A stretch of 64,000 nucleotides of DNA, taken from NCBI RefSeq assembly GCF_018343695.1, contig NZ_JAGYPJ010000001.1, forward strand, positions 3,612,511 through 3,676,510, given 5' to 3'. The position numbers were made by a program, and so were the translations under genes. Source of the stretch: Lederbergia citrisecunda. GTDB lineage: Bacteria > Bacillota > Bacilli > Bacillales > Bacillaceae_C. Under the pieces are notes generated by a model. The model saw only the letters and a list, made by a program, of their open reading frames with translations, was not told where the DNA came from and searched no databases. Positions 33,507 through 43,945 of the stretch are shown here, in pieces. Each line of letters begins with the position of its first letter. Positions within the stretch are counted from its first letter, which is position 1.

Positions 33507-33675
33507 CAAAATCTAGTAATGGCAAATGCTAGAGTACTTCCAGTTTTTTAATAGGGGTTCCAGTAATTTCTACAAAACTTTACTTCTTCCTAGACAGGGG
33601 TTGTCGATAACTCTCTCTTTTCATTTCGGTTCTATCTGTGCATAATAGAGCTTACCTCGTGAAAAGGAGTGAGGG

Positions 33676-33705
33676 TTGACAATTTGCAAACGATGTTTGT
33701 ATAAT
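33676..33705 (+). promoter_or_regulatory. yabE promoter
   Basis: Perfect TTGACA (33676-33681) and perfect TATAAT (33700-33705) with an 18-base spacer, 28 bases before the yabE ATG. One of the best sigma-A promoters in the window. Confidence 0.8.
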
Positions 33706-33733
33706 CTCTCGAAGAAGAAGGAGGCGTGTTTGT

Positions 33734-34945
33734 ATGAACACAAAACCCGCAATATACTCTTATTTTTCTTCAATTACCCGAAAGAAATTAGGCCTTTTTG
33801 TTGCTAGTTTTATAGTCTTTATAGCCACTTTAACGATACTTGCGTATGAAGGAACAAAGAAAACGGTCGCTCTTTCGGTTGATGGAGAAAAAATGATAGT
33901 AAAAACCCACGCTGATACAGTAGGGGATATGCTGAAAGATTTAAACGTCGTAGTCGAAAAAGATGATTATATATCACATTCTTTAAATACTGTTGTAAAA
34001 AATAAGCTAAACGTGGTGTGGGAACCGGCAAAGACAGTTACAATTCAAGACGGCGACCACGAAAAAGCTGTATATACTACAGCTAAATCCGTAAAAGATT
34101 TTATGAAAAGTCAGGGGTTACTCATAGAGGATCACGATAAAATCAATTATTCTCTTGATGATCCGATTTATGAAAATATGAAACTGGTAATTGATCGAGC
34201 TTTTCTCCTTGTATTAAAAAACGGGAAACAAGAGGAAAAAGTATGGAGCACTTCGACTACGGTCGCTGACTTTTTAGCGCAACAAGGGATTACACTAGGC
34301 AAATTAGACCGTGTGGAGCCAGATTTAAACAAAAAAGTGAAACCAAACGGTAAAATAAAAATTGTCCGAGTTGAAAAGGTCACCGATGTAGTGGAAGAAC
34401 CAATTGATTACGCGGTAGTAACGAAAAAAGACTCCACTATGGCAGAAGGTACTGAGAAAGTCGTACAACAAGGCAAGGAAGGCATGTTGAAAAAAGAGTT
34501 TGAAGTAACGAAGGAAAATGGCAAAGAAGTTAAGCGGAAATTAATTGCGGAAACAAAAATAAAAGATAGTGTAAACAAAGTAGTTGCTGTCGGTACGAAA
34601 GTAATGGTTGCACAAGTATCGCGCGGCAAATCGGCATCAGCTGCACCGAGCGGTGGTAAAGAAATGTATATGAATGCAACAGCATATACTGCCTATTGCA
34701 ACGGTTGTTCTGGTATTACGGCTACGGGCATTAACTTACGGGCAAACCCAAACCTTAAAGTGATTGCTGTTGATCCTAATGTTATCCCACTTGGTTCTAA
34801 AGTGTGGGTAGAGGGTTATGGATACGCAGTGGCAGGAGATACAGGCGGCGCAATAAAAGGCAATCGCATCGATATCTTTGTTGCTTCTAAAGAAGAAGCC
34901 TACCGTTTTGGCAGAAGGCAAGTTAAAATTCGAGTTTTAAATTAG
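33734..34945 (+). CDS. yabE: cell-wall protein with DUF348, G5 and 3D domains (YabE)
   Basis: Exported cell-wall protein resembling resuscitation-promoting factors, 403 residues. A signal anchor covers about residues 18-40 (LGLFVASFIVFIATLTILAY). Three DUF348 repeats follow (each like VSVDGKKxVKTHADTVGDML), then a G5-type segment (EKVVQQGKEG) and a C-terminal 3D domain with its three Asp: AVDPNVIPLG, GDTGGAI, NRIDIFV. The catalytic role (lytic transglycosylase-like) is inferred from the 3D/MltA fold. Terminated by a clear hairpin. Confidence 0.93.
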   Translation: MNTKPAIYSYFSSITRKKLGLFVASFIVFIATLTILAYEGTKKTVALSVDGEKMIVKTHADTVGDMLKDLNVVVEKDDYISHSLNTVVKNKLNVVWEPAKTVTIQDGDHEKAVYTTAKSVKDFMKSQGLLIEDHDKINYSLDDPIYENMKLVIDRAFLLVLKNGKQEEKVWSTSTTVADFLAQQGITLGKLDRVEPDLNKKVKPNGKIKIVRVEKVTDVVEEPIDYAVVTKKDSTMAEGTEKVVQQGKEGMLKKEFEVTKENGKEVKRKLIAETKIKDSVNKVVAVGTKVMVAQVSRGKSASAAPSGGKEMYMNATAYTAYCNGCSGITATGINLRANPNLKVIAVDPNVIPLGSKVWVEGYGYAVAGDTGGAIKGNRIDIFVASKEEAYRFGRRQVKIRVLN

Positions 34946-34958
34946 CTATATGATTTAT

Positions 34959-34987
34959 GCAGGGGAAGTGTCCTCTGCTTTTTTCTT
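34959..34987 (+). terminator. yabE terminator
   Basis: GCAGGGGA and TCCTCTGC pair around AGTG, followed by T6. Confidence 0.85.
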
Positions 34988-35150
34988 TTTATTAAATAAG
35001 GATATAATGATTAAGATTAAAAAAGCGTCGATCATCTCCTGAACCGTTTGTAGAGATGCAAAAGATAATCGACAAAGAAGATAGGGGAAAACTATCTTAC
35101 TTTATTAGACGTTCTTATTACAAAAATGTTTCAATTATTTTGGAGGAAAA

Positions 35151-36592
<1,442 letters not shown>

Positions 36593-36611
36593 AGAAAGTA
36601 CAAGTTTTTTA

Positions 36612-36669
36612 TATTGGTCAGGAAGGCATTGCAACTGGACGTTGCGCTTTAGCCTTCCTTCTTTTTTTG
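36612..36669 (+). terminator. ksgA terminator, shares sequence with the dispersed repeats
   Basis: AGGAAGGC and GCCTTCCT pair around an inner TTGCAACTGGACGTTGCG hairpin and are followed by T7. A near copy (GGAAGGCGTTGCAACAGGAT) sits in the repeat at 43.8 kb, so this terminator appears to be part of, or a source for, the repeat family. Confidence 0.8.
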
Positions 36670-36769
36670 GCTCATCATCGTTCCTTATCCTAGTGGAAGC
36701 CTGAGATTGAGCGTTAATGAGTAAGGGGCTAAAACTTTTCTTAGCACTAGATCGCTATTCGCGAATAGT

Positions 36770-36798
36770 CACATGGATCAAGTCGTCTGCATAGCCTA
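36770..36798 (+). promoter_or_regulatory. sigma-K promoter of yabG
   Basis: CACA at 36770-36773, a 16-base spacer, and CATAGCCTA at 36790-36798, fitting the mother-cell consensus mACm-N16-CATAnnnTA. B. subtilis yabG is known to depend on sigma-K. Confidence 0.65.
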
Positions 36799-36845
36799 AT
36801 CCATGAGGAATCTAATTTATTTGCTGTTTATTGGAGTTGACGACC

Positions 36846-37721
36846 GTGATTGAAATCAATATGATTGTCGGCCGCTTGTCCTATCAATGTGACATTTTAT
36901 TTAGAGTCATCGATATCATGGAGATTGACGGTCAAAGGACTGCTATATTATCCGGCGAAGATTACCGTCTTGCAGCAGACGCACCTATTGATGACTTAGT
37001 CCCTATAAGTGAATCAGAACGTTTTGAGAGGACGTCAGAAGTACGTTCTCTTGAGGAGCAATCATTTGAATTGTTTAGGCAAGATATTGATCTAATTCGG
37101 CATGAACAAGAATACAAACTAACGTCAGGCTATAAACGGGATTTCAATTACTTTCAAATGCCTGGGCGTGTCCTTCATCTTGATGGTGATCCCAACTATT
37201 TGAAAAAATGTCTAGATTTATATGAGAAGCTTGGTGTATCGGTAATCGGCATCCATTGTAATGAAAAAGAAATGCATCTCCGTGTCGGTCCATTAATCGA
37301 AGAATATCGCCCTGATATCCTCGTGATTACTGGGCATGACTCTTATTCAAAATCGAAAGGAAAAAAAATTGATCTGAATGCCTATCGACATTCGAAGTTT
37401 TTTGTAGAAACTGTTAAAGAGGCTAGGAAAAAGGTTCCTAATTTGGATCAGCTCGTCATTTTTGCGGGTGCCTGCCAATCGCATTTTGAATCACTTATTT
37501 TTGCTGGATCCAATTTTGCCAGTTCCCCACTCCGTGTTAATATCCATGCCCTAGACCCTGTTTATATCGTTGCTAAAATCAGCATTACGCCATTTATGGA
37601 AAGGATTAATGTGTGGGATGTTTTGCGTAATACTCTCACTGGGGAAAAGGGACTTGGCGGGGTGGAGACAAAAGGTGTGTTGCGTACGGGAATGCCTTTT
37701 AAACCGCCAATTGATGACTGA
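36846..37721 (+). CDS. yabG: sporulation-specific cysteine protease YabG
   Basis: Mother-cell protease that trims coat proteins so that transglutaminase can crosslink them. The 291-residue product has the conserved His and Cys segments GIHCNEKEM and FAGACQSHFESL, the latter thought to hold the nucleophile. I favour GTG 36846 because GGAG lies nine bases before it and the resulting length fits B. subtilis (290); a TTG at 36831 sits on the ribosome site itself. Confidence 0.93.
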   Translation: MIEINMIVGRLSYQCDILFRVIDIMEIDGQRTAILSGEDYRLAADAPIDDLVPISESERFERTSEVRSLEEQSFELFRQDIDLIRHEQEYKLTSGYKRDFNYFQMPGRVLHLDGDPNYLKKCLDLYEKLGVSVIGIHCNEKEMHLRVGPLIEEYRPDILVITGHDSYSKSKGKKIDLNAYRHSKFFVETVKEARKKVPNLDQLVIFAGACQSHFESLIFAGSNFASSPLRVNIHALDPVYIVAKISITPFMERINVWDVLRNTLTGEKGLGGVETKGVLRTGMPFKPPIDD

Positions 37722-37753
37722 AGCATTGGAGAATCACATCCAGTGCTTTTTCT
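37722..37753 (+). terminator. yabG terminator
   Basis: AGCATTGGA and TCCAGTGCT pair around GAATCACA, followed by T5. Confidence 0.85.
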
Positions 37754-37797
37754 ATAATTCGGGATATGTCTTTAATGCTCTCGAAAAATTTGTTAGG

Positions 37798-37908
37798 AAA
37801 TCGTTTATTATTAGCCATCGACTAGCAAACTTCTCGCCTTTTTCCACACTACGAAAGGTCAACAGCACTGAAGTTTGAGCGCTGATAGAGGCGCTTTTAC
37901 TTTGTTCT
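37798..37908. repeat. dispersed intergenic repeat, type A (short)
   Basis: Contains CATCGACTAGCAAACTTCTC and CTGAAGTTTGAGCGCTGATA, ending AGGCGCTTTTACTTTG. It is a diverged copy of the elements at 19.5-20.0 kb, placed between yabG and veg. Confidence 0.7.
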
Positions 37909-38039
37909 GAGTAATATTCTAAATCTATACATAATTATTTTAGAACGGTGCATAATAAAAAATGTTGGAAAAGAGAACAAAATGTAGATAAAAAACCGTT
38001 GACAGATAGCAGGGTTCACTGATAAAATAAATAATTTAT

Positions 38040-38068
38040 TTGACTTTAGCTGTTCGCCGTGTTACAAT
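38040..38068 (+). promoter_or_regulatory. veg promoter
   Basis: TTGACT (38040-38045), 17-base spacer, TACAAT (38063-38068), 23 bases before the veg start. The -10 matches that of the classical strong B. subtilis veg promoter. An additional TTGACA lies at about 37999. Confidence 0.8.
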
Positions 38069-38091
38069 AAATTACAGTGAGGTGGAACGCA

Positions 38092-38361
38092 ATGCCAAAA
38101 ACATTAGCAAGCATTAAAAAATCCCTTGATTCTAACTTGGGTAAAAGATTAATGTTAAAAGCCAATGGAGGCCGCAGGAAAACAATTGAACGTTCTGGGG
38201 TTTTGGCAGAAACTTATCCATCGGTTTTTGTCATCGAATTAGACCAAGAGGAAAATTCCTTTGAGCGAGTTTCCTACAGCTATGCAGATGTACTTACTGA
38301 AACGGTTGAACTTACATTTTTTGAAGATACAGCAGGAAATCTAGCGCTGGGACAGCAGTAA
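38092..38361 (+). CDS. veg: Veg protein
   Basis: Small abundant protein that in B. subtilis stimulates biofilm matrix genes through SinR. The 89 residues have an N-terminal basic part ([19 protein letters not shown]) and an SH3-like beta fold. I place the start at ATG 38092 after GAGGTGG; the frame reads back to a GTG on the ribosome site, which is not credible. The stop codon lies inside the 5' arm of its own terminator, which a group II intron follows directly. Confidence 0.95.
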   Translation: MPKTLASIKKSLDSNLGKRLMLKANGGRRKTIERSGVLAETYPSVFVIELDQEENSFERVSYSYADVLTETVELTFFEDTAGNLALGQQ

Positions 38362-38385
38362 ACATACATTGTTTACTGCTGTTTT
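38352..38385 (+). terminator. veg terminator, target of the group II intron
   Basis: ACAGCAGTAAACA and TGTTTACTGCTGT pair perfectly over 13 bases around TACAT. After TTT the sequence changes directly into the intron 5' end GTGTGCC. The T tract is cut short by the intron, so termination may be weakened. Confidence 0.9.
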
Positions 38386-40255
38386 GTGTGCCAGGCATGT
38401 TCATCAACTAGACGGTGAAAGTCCGTTATGGGCGTAGGGATATGCGAACCATTAGTCGAAGGCAAGGGTGTCCACGGCGACGTGGAATCTGAAGGAAGCT
38501 CTAGGCAAATCCTCGGTCTGAGGTATACGAATCACATTCGAGGTTATTATTTCAGGATGAGTCTGCAAAACAAGATAAAGTCCAAAATATCCCCAGATGA
38601 AATAATAATAAATGTGGCAGATATATGAGGAGAAAGTTGATGTACTTACCCTGGGAGATCTCTTAGTACCTCGTACAAGAGAACCTATTCAGCGATGAAT
38701 AGTTGAACTAAGAGAAGTCAGCAGATGTCGTAGTACCAACACATAGAGTTGGGAAGGACGGAACGAAAGGAGAGACTATGTTAGGGTCATTTACGAGATA
38801 ACCATGACACAGCCAACCTCTAGGACTATTGAGAGGCAGAATGTTCGGAAAACAGGAGCACCCTCAATAGAGTGGAGTTATCCTCGTACAACCCCCATAA
38901 CATAGGAACAGTATGCAATTTACTAAAACTCTGATAGAGATAATTCTAGATAGAGATAATCTAAACCAAGCCTTTGAAAGGGTTAGAAGAAACAAAGGAG
39001 CAGCAGGAGTCGATGCGAAAGATATTGAAGCTACTCGCCATTATTTAAAGGAAAATGGTGCGGAAATTATCCAATTAATTAAAGCTGGAAAATATAAACC
39101 TCAGCCTGTTAGAAGAGTTCAAATACCAAAGCCCAACGGTGGAATTCGAAACTTAGGAATTCCTACTGTAACTGACAGGGTCTTTCAACAAGCGATAGTT
39201 CAAGCTCTAACTCCAATATTCGAACCGCAGTTTAGTCAATATAGCTATGGATTTAGACCGAATAAAAGTGCTCATCAAGCCATTGAGCAAGCTAGACAAT
39301 ACATTGAGAATGGCTACAACTTCGTCGTAGACATAGACCTGGAGAAATTCTTTGACAGAGTCCAACATGACAAACTGATGTCCCTTGTGGCAAAGTCCAT
39401 TACAGACAAGCCTGCTTTGAAACTAATTAGACGGTATCTTCAAGCAGGAGTCATGGAAAACGGAGTGGTTACAGTTAATCGAGAAGGAACACCGCAAGGT
39501 GGTCCACTAAGTCCTCTTCTAAGTAATATCATTCTTAATGAATTGGATAAAGAACTGGAGAAGCGCGGACACAGGTTTGTCAGGTACGCAGATGATTGTA
39601 ATATCTACGTTAAAACTCAAAAGGCTGGAGAAAGAGTTAAGAAAGGTATTACAGAGTTCATTGAAAAGAAACTAAAGCTCAAGGTTAATGAAGAGAAAAG
39701 TGCAGTGGGAAAGCCGAGGGCACGTGTATTCTTAGGAGTGAGTTTCTACAAAATTAAGAAGCATACGAGGGTATATGTGCCTAAGAAATCAAAGAAGAGG
39801 TTTGAAGATAAGTTAAAGAGACTAACCAATCGTAATTGGGGAGTAAGTATGGAGTATCGAATTGTGCGACTTAATCAGTTAATCCAAGGATGGGGCAACT
39901 ATTTTAAAATCGGCGATATAAAGAAATACGCAAAACTTTTAGATGCGCATATCCGAAGAAGATTAAGAGCATGTCGCTGGAAGGAATGGAAGAAAACTCA
40001 TACAAAATACAAGAACCTTATAAAGTTAGGCATTTCAAGAAAGGAAGCTTGGAGGAATTCCAACTCAAGGAAAGGTTATTGGAGAATATCTAAATCTCCT
40101 TACCTAGATATAGCTTTAAACAAGGAATATTGGCAACAATTAGGATTGAAATCTCTATCATCAATTGTAAATTCATAAACTTTCGAACCGCCGTATACCG
40201 AACGGTACGTACGGTGGTGTGAGAGGTCGGCGCCGTGAGGCGCCTCCTACTCGAT
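38386..40255 (+). mobile_element. group IIC intron
   Basis: About 1.87 kb from the 5' end GTGTGCCAGG to a 3' end near CCTACTCGAT. Domain V is clear at about 40186-40215: ACCGCCGTA pairs with TACGGTGGT, there is a two-base CG bulge, and TACC-GAAC-GGTA forms the tip. A domain VI hairpin (GGCGCC-GTGA-GGCGCC) follows. The encoded protein is of the class C type, and the insertion point directly behind an intrinsic terminator is the known preference of that class. The 3' boundary could shift by a few bases. Confidence 0.9.
38913..40178 (+). CDS. ltrA: group II intron reverse transcriptase/maturase
   Basis: Intron-encoded protein that splices its host intron and copies it into DNA at new sites. The 421 residues show the reverse transcriptase core: IPKPNGGIRNLGIPTVTDR, SYGFRPNKSAHQA, DIDLEKFFDRV, GTPQGGPLSPLLSN and RYADDCNIYV with the catalytic Asp pair. 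The maturase (X) and DNA-binding parts follow. There is no HNH endonuclease domain, as in class C. The C-terminal RKGYWRISKSPYLDIALNK resembles that of the Geobacillus GsI-IIC enzyme. Frame is intact, so it may be active. Confidence 0.97.
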   Translation: MQFTKTLIEIILDRDNLNQAFERVRRNKGAAGVDAKDIEATRHYLKENGAEIIQLIKAGKYKPQPVRRVQIPKPNGGIRNLGIPTVTDRVFQQAIVQALTPIFEPQFSQYSYGFRPNKSAHQAIEQARQYIENGYNFVVDIDLEKFFDRVQHDKLMSLVAKSITDKPALKLIRRYLQAGVMENGVVTVNREGTPQGGPLSPLLSNIILNELDKELEKRGHRFVRYADDCNIYVKTQKAGERVKKGITEFIEKKLKLKVNEEKSAVGKPRARVFLGVSFYKIKKHTRVYVPKKSKKRFEDKLKRLTNRNWGVSMEYRIVRLNQLIQGWGNYFKIGDIKKYAKLLDAHIRRRLRACRWKEWKKTHTKYKNLIKLGISRKEAWRNSNSRKGYWRISKSPYLDIALNKEYWQQLGLKSLSSIVNS

Positions 40256-40415
40256 TATTTGGCCTTGTTAAAGCACGCTATTGCCTCACGCTTTATTGTT
40301 TGAAGGCAAGCGCGAGACTTCTGAGGGAAAAACGGAGCACACGAGAAACTACAACCCGTGTCAAGCGACGCCTAGAGCGGAAATCAACAACAAGGTTTAA
40401 CAGAACCTTTTTATG
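40256..40415. other. unassigned GC-richer segment after the intron
   Basis: About 160 bases between the intron 3' end and the sspF promoter region. It holds a TTGCCT/AGGCAA hairpin (about 40285-40315) and ends in AAGGTT/AACCTT with T5 (40391-40411), a terminator-like stem. The ORF across it is Arg-rich and unlike a protein. It should be the original 3' exon side of the veg terminator plus something else. Confidence 0.4.
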
Positions 40416-40509
40416 AAAGAGATCTCACCAGACGATATTGTTAAGAATTAACTCAATAATTCTCTTCCTTTTGCCTACACTATTAAAGCGGGTATAAGGA
40501 GGAATTTTT

Positions 40510-40686
40510 TTGGGGCGAAGAAGAGGAATTATGTCGGATCAGATGAAAGTAGAACTGGCAAAAGAGCTAGGATTTTATGATGTTGTTCAGGAAGAAGGAT
40601 GGGGCGGCATAAAAGCCCGCGATGCAGGGAATATGGTTAAACGTGCAATCGAAATAGCCGAGCAACAGCTTGCCAATAAACAATGA
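40510..40686 (+). CDS. sspF: small acid-soluble spore protein, alpha/beta-type (SspF)
   Basis: Forespore DNA-binding protein of the SspF subgroup, 58 residues, too short for a standard ORF cutoff. The start is TTG at 40510, eight bases after GGAGG, giving [13 protein letters not shown]. The conserved C-terminal part [20 protein letters not shown] is diagnostic of alpha/beta SASPs. It lies between veg and ispE as in B. subtilis, the intron having entered upstream. A possible sigma-G -10 (CACTATTA at about 40478) precedes it, weakly. Confidence 0.95.
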   Translation: MGRRRGIMSDQMKVELAKELGFYDVVQEEGWGGIKARDAGNMVKRAIEIAEQQLANKQ

Positions 40687-40842
40687 CATTGAGTTATTCA
40701 ACTGCCTAAAGATTTTCAACTACCCGCAGCCGAAGCACTTGCTTCGGTTTTTTTATCGCTTTTATAAGAGAAGTTTATGTGTTTATAACATTTATGTTAA
40801 AATGAGAAAAGCGAAAAGACGGATAGACAAGCAGGTGATAAC

Positions 40843-41697
40843 ATGGGACTGTTAATAAAAGCTCCAGCCAAAATAAATTTAACGTTAGATGTCCTTGGAA
40901 AGCGATCGGATGGTTATCATGAAGTTGAAATGGTCATGACAACAATAGATTTAGCTGACAGGATAGAATTAGACAGTAGAGATGATAGCCAAATCATTAT
41001 AGTATCGCATAGCCGATTTGTACCGGAAGATCAAAGGAATCTTGCTTTTCAAGCGGCCAAACTCCTTAAAGAACGCTTTAATATCCATCAAGGCGTGACA
41101 ATCACCATCGATAAAACAATCCCAGTTGCAGCAGGTCTTGCAGGTGGGAGTAGTGATGCAGCCGCCACTTTAAGAGGATTGAATACTTTATGGAAGCTTA
41201 ACCTATCTATGGACGAGTTGGCGGAAATCGGATCGGAAATTGGCTCCGACGTTGCTTTTTGTGTCTATGGCGGCACAGGATTGGCGCGTGGAAGAGGGGA
41301 AAAAGTAACGAAAATACCGGCACCTCCAAATTGCTGGGTTATTTTAGCGAAGCCTTCCATAGGAGTTTCAACCGCGGATGTATACCGAAATGTCGATTTG
41401 GAAAAAATCGATCATCCCAATACGGAAGCGATGGTAAAAGCCATTCAGAATCAACAATACGATGAAGTATGCCGTCATCTAGGAAATGCTCTAGAAAAGG
41501 TTACATTACATATGTATCCAGAGGTCCAACATATTAAAGAGCAAATGGAAAAGTTTGGTGCAGATGCAGTGTTAATGAGTGGCAGTGGGCCGACTGTATT
41601 TGGATTTGTTCAACATGACTCACGCATGCAAAGAATTTATAACGGTCTTCGAGGATTTTGTGACCAAGTTTTTGCAGTGAGGATGTTAGGCGAGTGA
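40843..41697 (+). CDS. ispE: 4-diphosphocytidyl-2-C-methyl-D-erythritol kinase
   Basis: Fourth step of the MEP isoprenoid pathway, an ATP-dependent GHMP kinase. The 284 residues show the substrate segment [12 protein letters not shown], the glycine-rich ATP loop [15 protein letters not shown] and the third GHMP motif [15 protein letters not shown] start after GCAGGTG. It precedes purR as in B. subtilis. Confidence 0.97.
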   Translation: MGLLIKAPAKINLTLDVLGKRSDGYHEVEMVMTTIDLADRIELDSRDDSQIIIVSHSRFVPEDQRNLAFQAAKLLKERFNIHQGVTITIDKTIPVAAGLAGGSSDAAATLRGLNTLWKLNLSMDELAEIGSEIGSDVAFCVYGGTGLARGRGEKVTKIPAPPNCWVILAKPSIGVSTADVYRNVDLEKIDHPNTEAMVKAIQNQQYDEVCRHLGNALEKVTLHMYPEVQHIKEQMEKFGADAVLMSGSGPTVFGFVQHDSRMQRIYNGLRGFCDQVFAVRMLGE

Positions 41698-41842
41698 AAT
41701 ACACGATGATGGAATCATTATTTTTACATTATCATTGTGTTTCAATCAATCGTTAAATCCTCCTAAACCTTGCCAATACACGTACAATCATGTATATTTA
41801 CAATAAAAATATTCGCATTTAGGATGTTTAGGAGGTTTAAAG

Positions 41843-42685
41843 ATGAAATTTCGCCGTAGCGAGCGACTTGTGGATATGACTCATTACTTAATGAATCACC
41901 CTCGTGAGCTTGTTTCGTTGACCTATTTTTCACAACGATATCAATCAGCTAAGTCATCTATTAGTGAGGATTTAGTGATTATTAAAGATACATTTGAAAG
42001 TCAAGGAATTGGAACATTGCAAACCCTTCCAGGGGCTGCAGGAGGAGTTAAATATATTCCTAAAGTCAAAAAAGAATACGCAGAGGTATTTATTCATCAT
42101 TTATGTCAATTAATCGCAGACCCGAGTCGGCTTCTTCCAGGTGGATACTTATATATGACCGACTTGTTGGGAGATCCACAAATTTTAAATGAAGTAGGCA
42201 AGCATCTTGCCTCTGCTGTATCCGATCGTGATATTGATGTTGTTATGACTGTTGCCACGAAGGGAATTCCAATTGCGCAAACGGTTGCCCATCATTTAAA
42301 TGTCCCTTTTATCATCGTTAGACGTGATAATATTGTTACGGAAGGCTCTACAGTAAGCATCAATTATGTATCAGGTTCATCAAAACGTCTACAAATGATG
42401 TCCCTATCAAAACGAAGCTTAAAAGAAGGTGCCAAAGTATTAATCGTGGATGATTTCATGAAAGCAGGAGGAACAATCAATGGAATGGTGAACCTTCTTG
42501 CAGAGTTTAATGCGATCGTAGCGGGTACTGCAGTACTAGTTGAATCTGAATATGAGGAAGAACGTTTAGTCGATGATTATATATCGCTTATTAAGCTAAC
42601 AGATGTTAATGTCAAAGAAAGTAAAATTAACGTAGCTGCAGGAAATTATTTTACGGATCAATCTAATTTTCTATATGGTAAATAA
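41843..42685 (+). CDS. purR: purine operon repressor PurR
   Basis: PRPP-responsive repressor of purine synthesis genes. The 280 residues have an N-terminal winged helix (RSERLVDMTHYLMNHP) and a phosphoribosyltransferase-like domain with the PRPP loop VLIVDDFMKAGGTING. It does not catalyse phosphoribosyl transfer. ATG start after TAGGAGG. It is followed 22 bases later by ridA, so the two probably form one transcript. Confidence 0.97.
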   Translation: MKFRRSERLVDMTHYLMNHPRELVSLTYFSQRYQSAKSSISEDLVIIKDTFESQGIGTLQTLPGAAGGVKYIPKVKKEYAEVFIHHLCQLIADPSRLLPGGYLYMTDLLGDPQILNEVGKHLASAVSDRDIDVVMTVATKGIPIAQTVAHHLNVPFIIVRRDNIVTEGSTVSINYVSGSSKRLQMMSLSKRSLKEGAKVLIVDDFMKAGGTINGMVNLLAEFNAIVAGTAVLVESEYEEERLVDDYISLIKLTDVNVKESKINVAAGNYFTDQSNFLYGK

Positions 42686-42707
42686 ATACATTTAAGGAGA
42701 GATTAAA

Positions 42708-43082
42708 ATGCGCATCGTATCAACAGACAAAGCACCAGCTGCAATTGGACCATATTCACAAGGAATAGTTGTCAATAATATGTTTTATAGTTCAGGCCAA
42801 ATTCCTTTAACACCGGAAGGCATCGTAGTGTCAGGGGGCGTCGTCGAACAAAGTCATCAGGTGTTTAAAAACCTTCAAGCAGTGCTAGAAGAGGCAGGGG
42901 CTTCATTTGATTCCGTAGTAAAAGCAACGGTTTTCATTAAAAATATGGATGATTTTGCAACAATCAATGAAGTGTATGGTGAATATTTCTCTGAACATAA
43001 ACCCGCTCGTTCATGTGTCGAGGTTGCAAGATTACCGAAAGATGTATTACTTGAAATTGAGGTCATTGCACTTGTTAAATGA
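42708..43082 (+). CDS. ridA: RidA family enamine/imine deaminase (YabJ)
   Basis: Hydrolyses reactive 2-aminoacrylate and related enamines; B. subtilis YabJ has also been linked to PurR-dependent purine control. The 124 residues form the YjgF fold with [10 protein letters not shown], the conserved Arg in [13 protein letters not shown] and the C-terminal [12 protein letters not shown] after AAGGAGAG. Downstream is the spoVG promoter. Confidence 0.95.
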   Translation: MRIVSTDKAPAAIGPYSQGIVVNNMFYSSGQIPLTPEGIVVSGGVVEQSHQVFKNLQAVLEEAGASFDSVVKATVFIKNMDDFATINEVYGEYFSEHKPARSCVEVARLPKDVLLEIEVIALVK

Positions 43083-43181
43083 TTTGATTTACATTTTTCA
43101 AGTCAAAAACAAGGAATATCAAATTACAAAAACGCTTACAAACCTGCAAATTATAAATATTAAAAAAATTTAACAAATAAA

Positions 43182-43210
43182 GAAGGAGATTTCTAATCTG
43201 TGTTGAATAC
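43182..43210 (+). promoter_or_regulatory. sigma-H promoter of spoVG
   Basis: GAAGGAGAT (43182-43190), 11-base spacer, GTTGAATAC (43202-43210), a good match to RnAGGAwww-N11/12-RnnGAATww. spoVG is the classical sigma-H gene in B. subtilis. The AT-rich region just upstream is where AbrB would bind. Confidence 0.75.
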
Positions 43211-43252
43211 ATAAGTTATGATTCTATCTAGGAGAAGAAGGTGGTGAGCACA

Positions 43253-43546
43253 ATGGAAGTAACAGATGTGAGATTACGCCGCGTCAACACAGAGGGTAGA
43301 ATGAGAGCGATTGCTTCAATTACCCTAGATAATGAATTTGTCGTCCACGATATTCGAGTTATAGACGGTAATAATGGTCTATTCGTGGCGATGCCAAGCA
43401 AACGCACTCCGGACGGAGAATTTCGCGATATTGCTCATCCAATTAACTCCAATACAAGGAGTAAAATCCAGGATGTCGTATTGACAGAATACCATCGTTT
43501 AGGAGAAGTAGAAGAACCGGAACTAGAAGAAGCCGGCGCTTCCTAA
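43253..43546 (+). CDS. spoVG: septation regulator SpoVG
   Basis: Nucleic-acid-binding regulator affecting sporulation septation and, in other Firmicutes, virulence and capsule genes. The 97 residues are nearly identical to B. subtilis Spo[33 protein letters not shown] and [12 protein letters not shown]. The start at ATG 43253 follows GGTGGTGA; an upstream GTG lies on the ribosome site. Ends in an acidic tail ([11 protein letters not shown]). Confidence 0.97.
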   Translation: MEVTDVRLRRVNTEGRMRAIASITLDNEFVVHDIRVIDGNNGLFVAMPSKRTPDGEFRDIAHPINSNTRSKIQDVVLTEYHRLGEVEEPELEEAGAS

Positions 43547-43562
43547 AATAAGAAGAACAACG

Positions 43563-43592
43563 AGAGCCCTACTACATAAGTATGGCTCTTTT
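43563..43592 (+). terminator. spoVG terminator
   Basis: AGAGCC and GGCTCT pair around a 15-base loop with T4 after it. The stem is short. Confidence 0.65.
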
Positions 43593-43647
43593 AAATTTGC
43601 TTTTAAAATTTTCCCTCTTAATATTTATCCTCTCAAAAAAATACCTT

Positions 43648-43945
43648 GGACTAGCGCCTTCCGCATTTCTATTGTTTAGTTGCAGGCGCTAGCCCCTCGA
43701 AATCAAATAACCTGAGGCAATAAAAGTCAAAGACCAGACTTTTTTGCCTCAGAACATTTGCTTGTCGGAGGCCCGCAGGATGCGGGTCAGGAAGGCGTTG
43801 CAACAGGATGTTGCGCCCTTAGCCTTTCTTCCACTTCAAGCGCCTTCCGCTTTTCTATTGCCTAGTTACTGCGCCTATCGACTAGCAAACTGTCAAAGTT
43901 CCTGAAGTTTTTACGTCGATGAACAGGTGCTTCCGCATTTTTTAT
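43648..43945. repeat. compound dispersed repeat (types B and A joined)
   Basis: The 500-base gap between spoVG and glmU holds no gene. It has a type B element (AGCGCCTTCCGCATTTCTAT, CCCCTCGAAATCAAATAACC, CTGAGGC/GCCTCAG hairpin), then the GGAAGGCGTTGCAACAGGAT module also seen behind ksgA, then a type A piece (CTGCGCCTATCGACTAGCAA to GATGAACAGGTGCTTCCGC). Confidence 0.8.

Noticed and set aside
38040-38068. Veg promoter as a possible promoter for antisense RNA
   Set aside because: Orientation and spacing fit veg itself; no opposite-strand match.
40219-40416. Arg-rich 65-codon ORF behind the intron
   Set aside because: Begins inside intron domain VI and ends past a hairpin; no ribosome site or homology seen.
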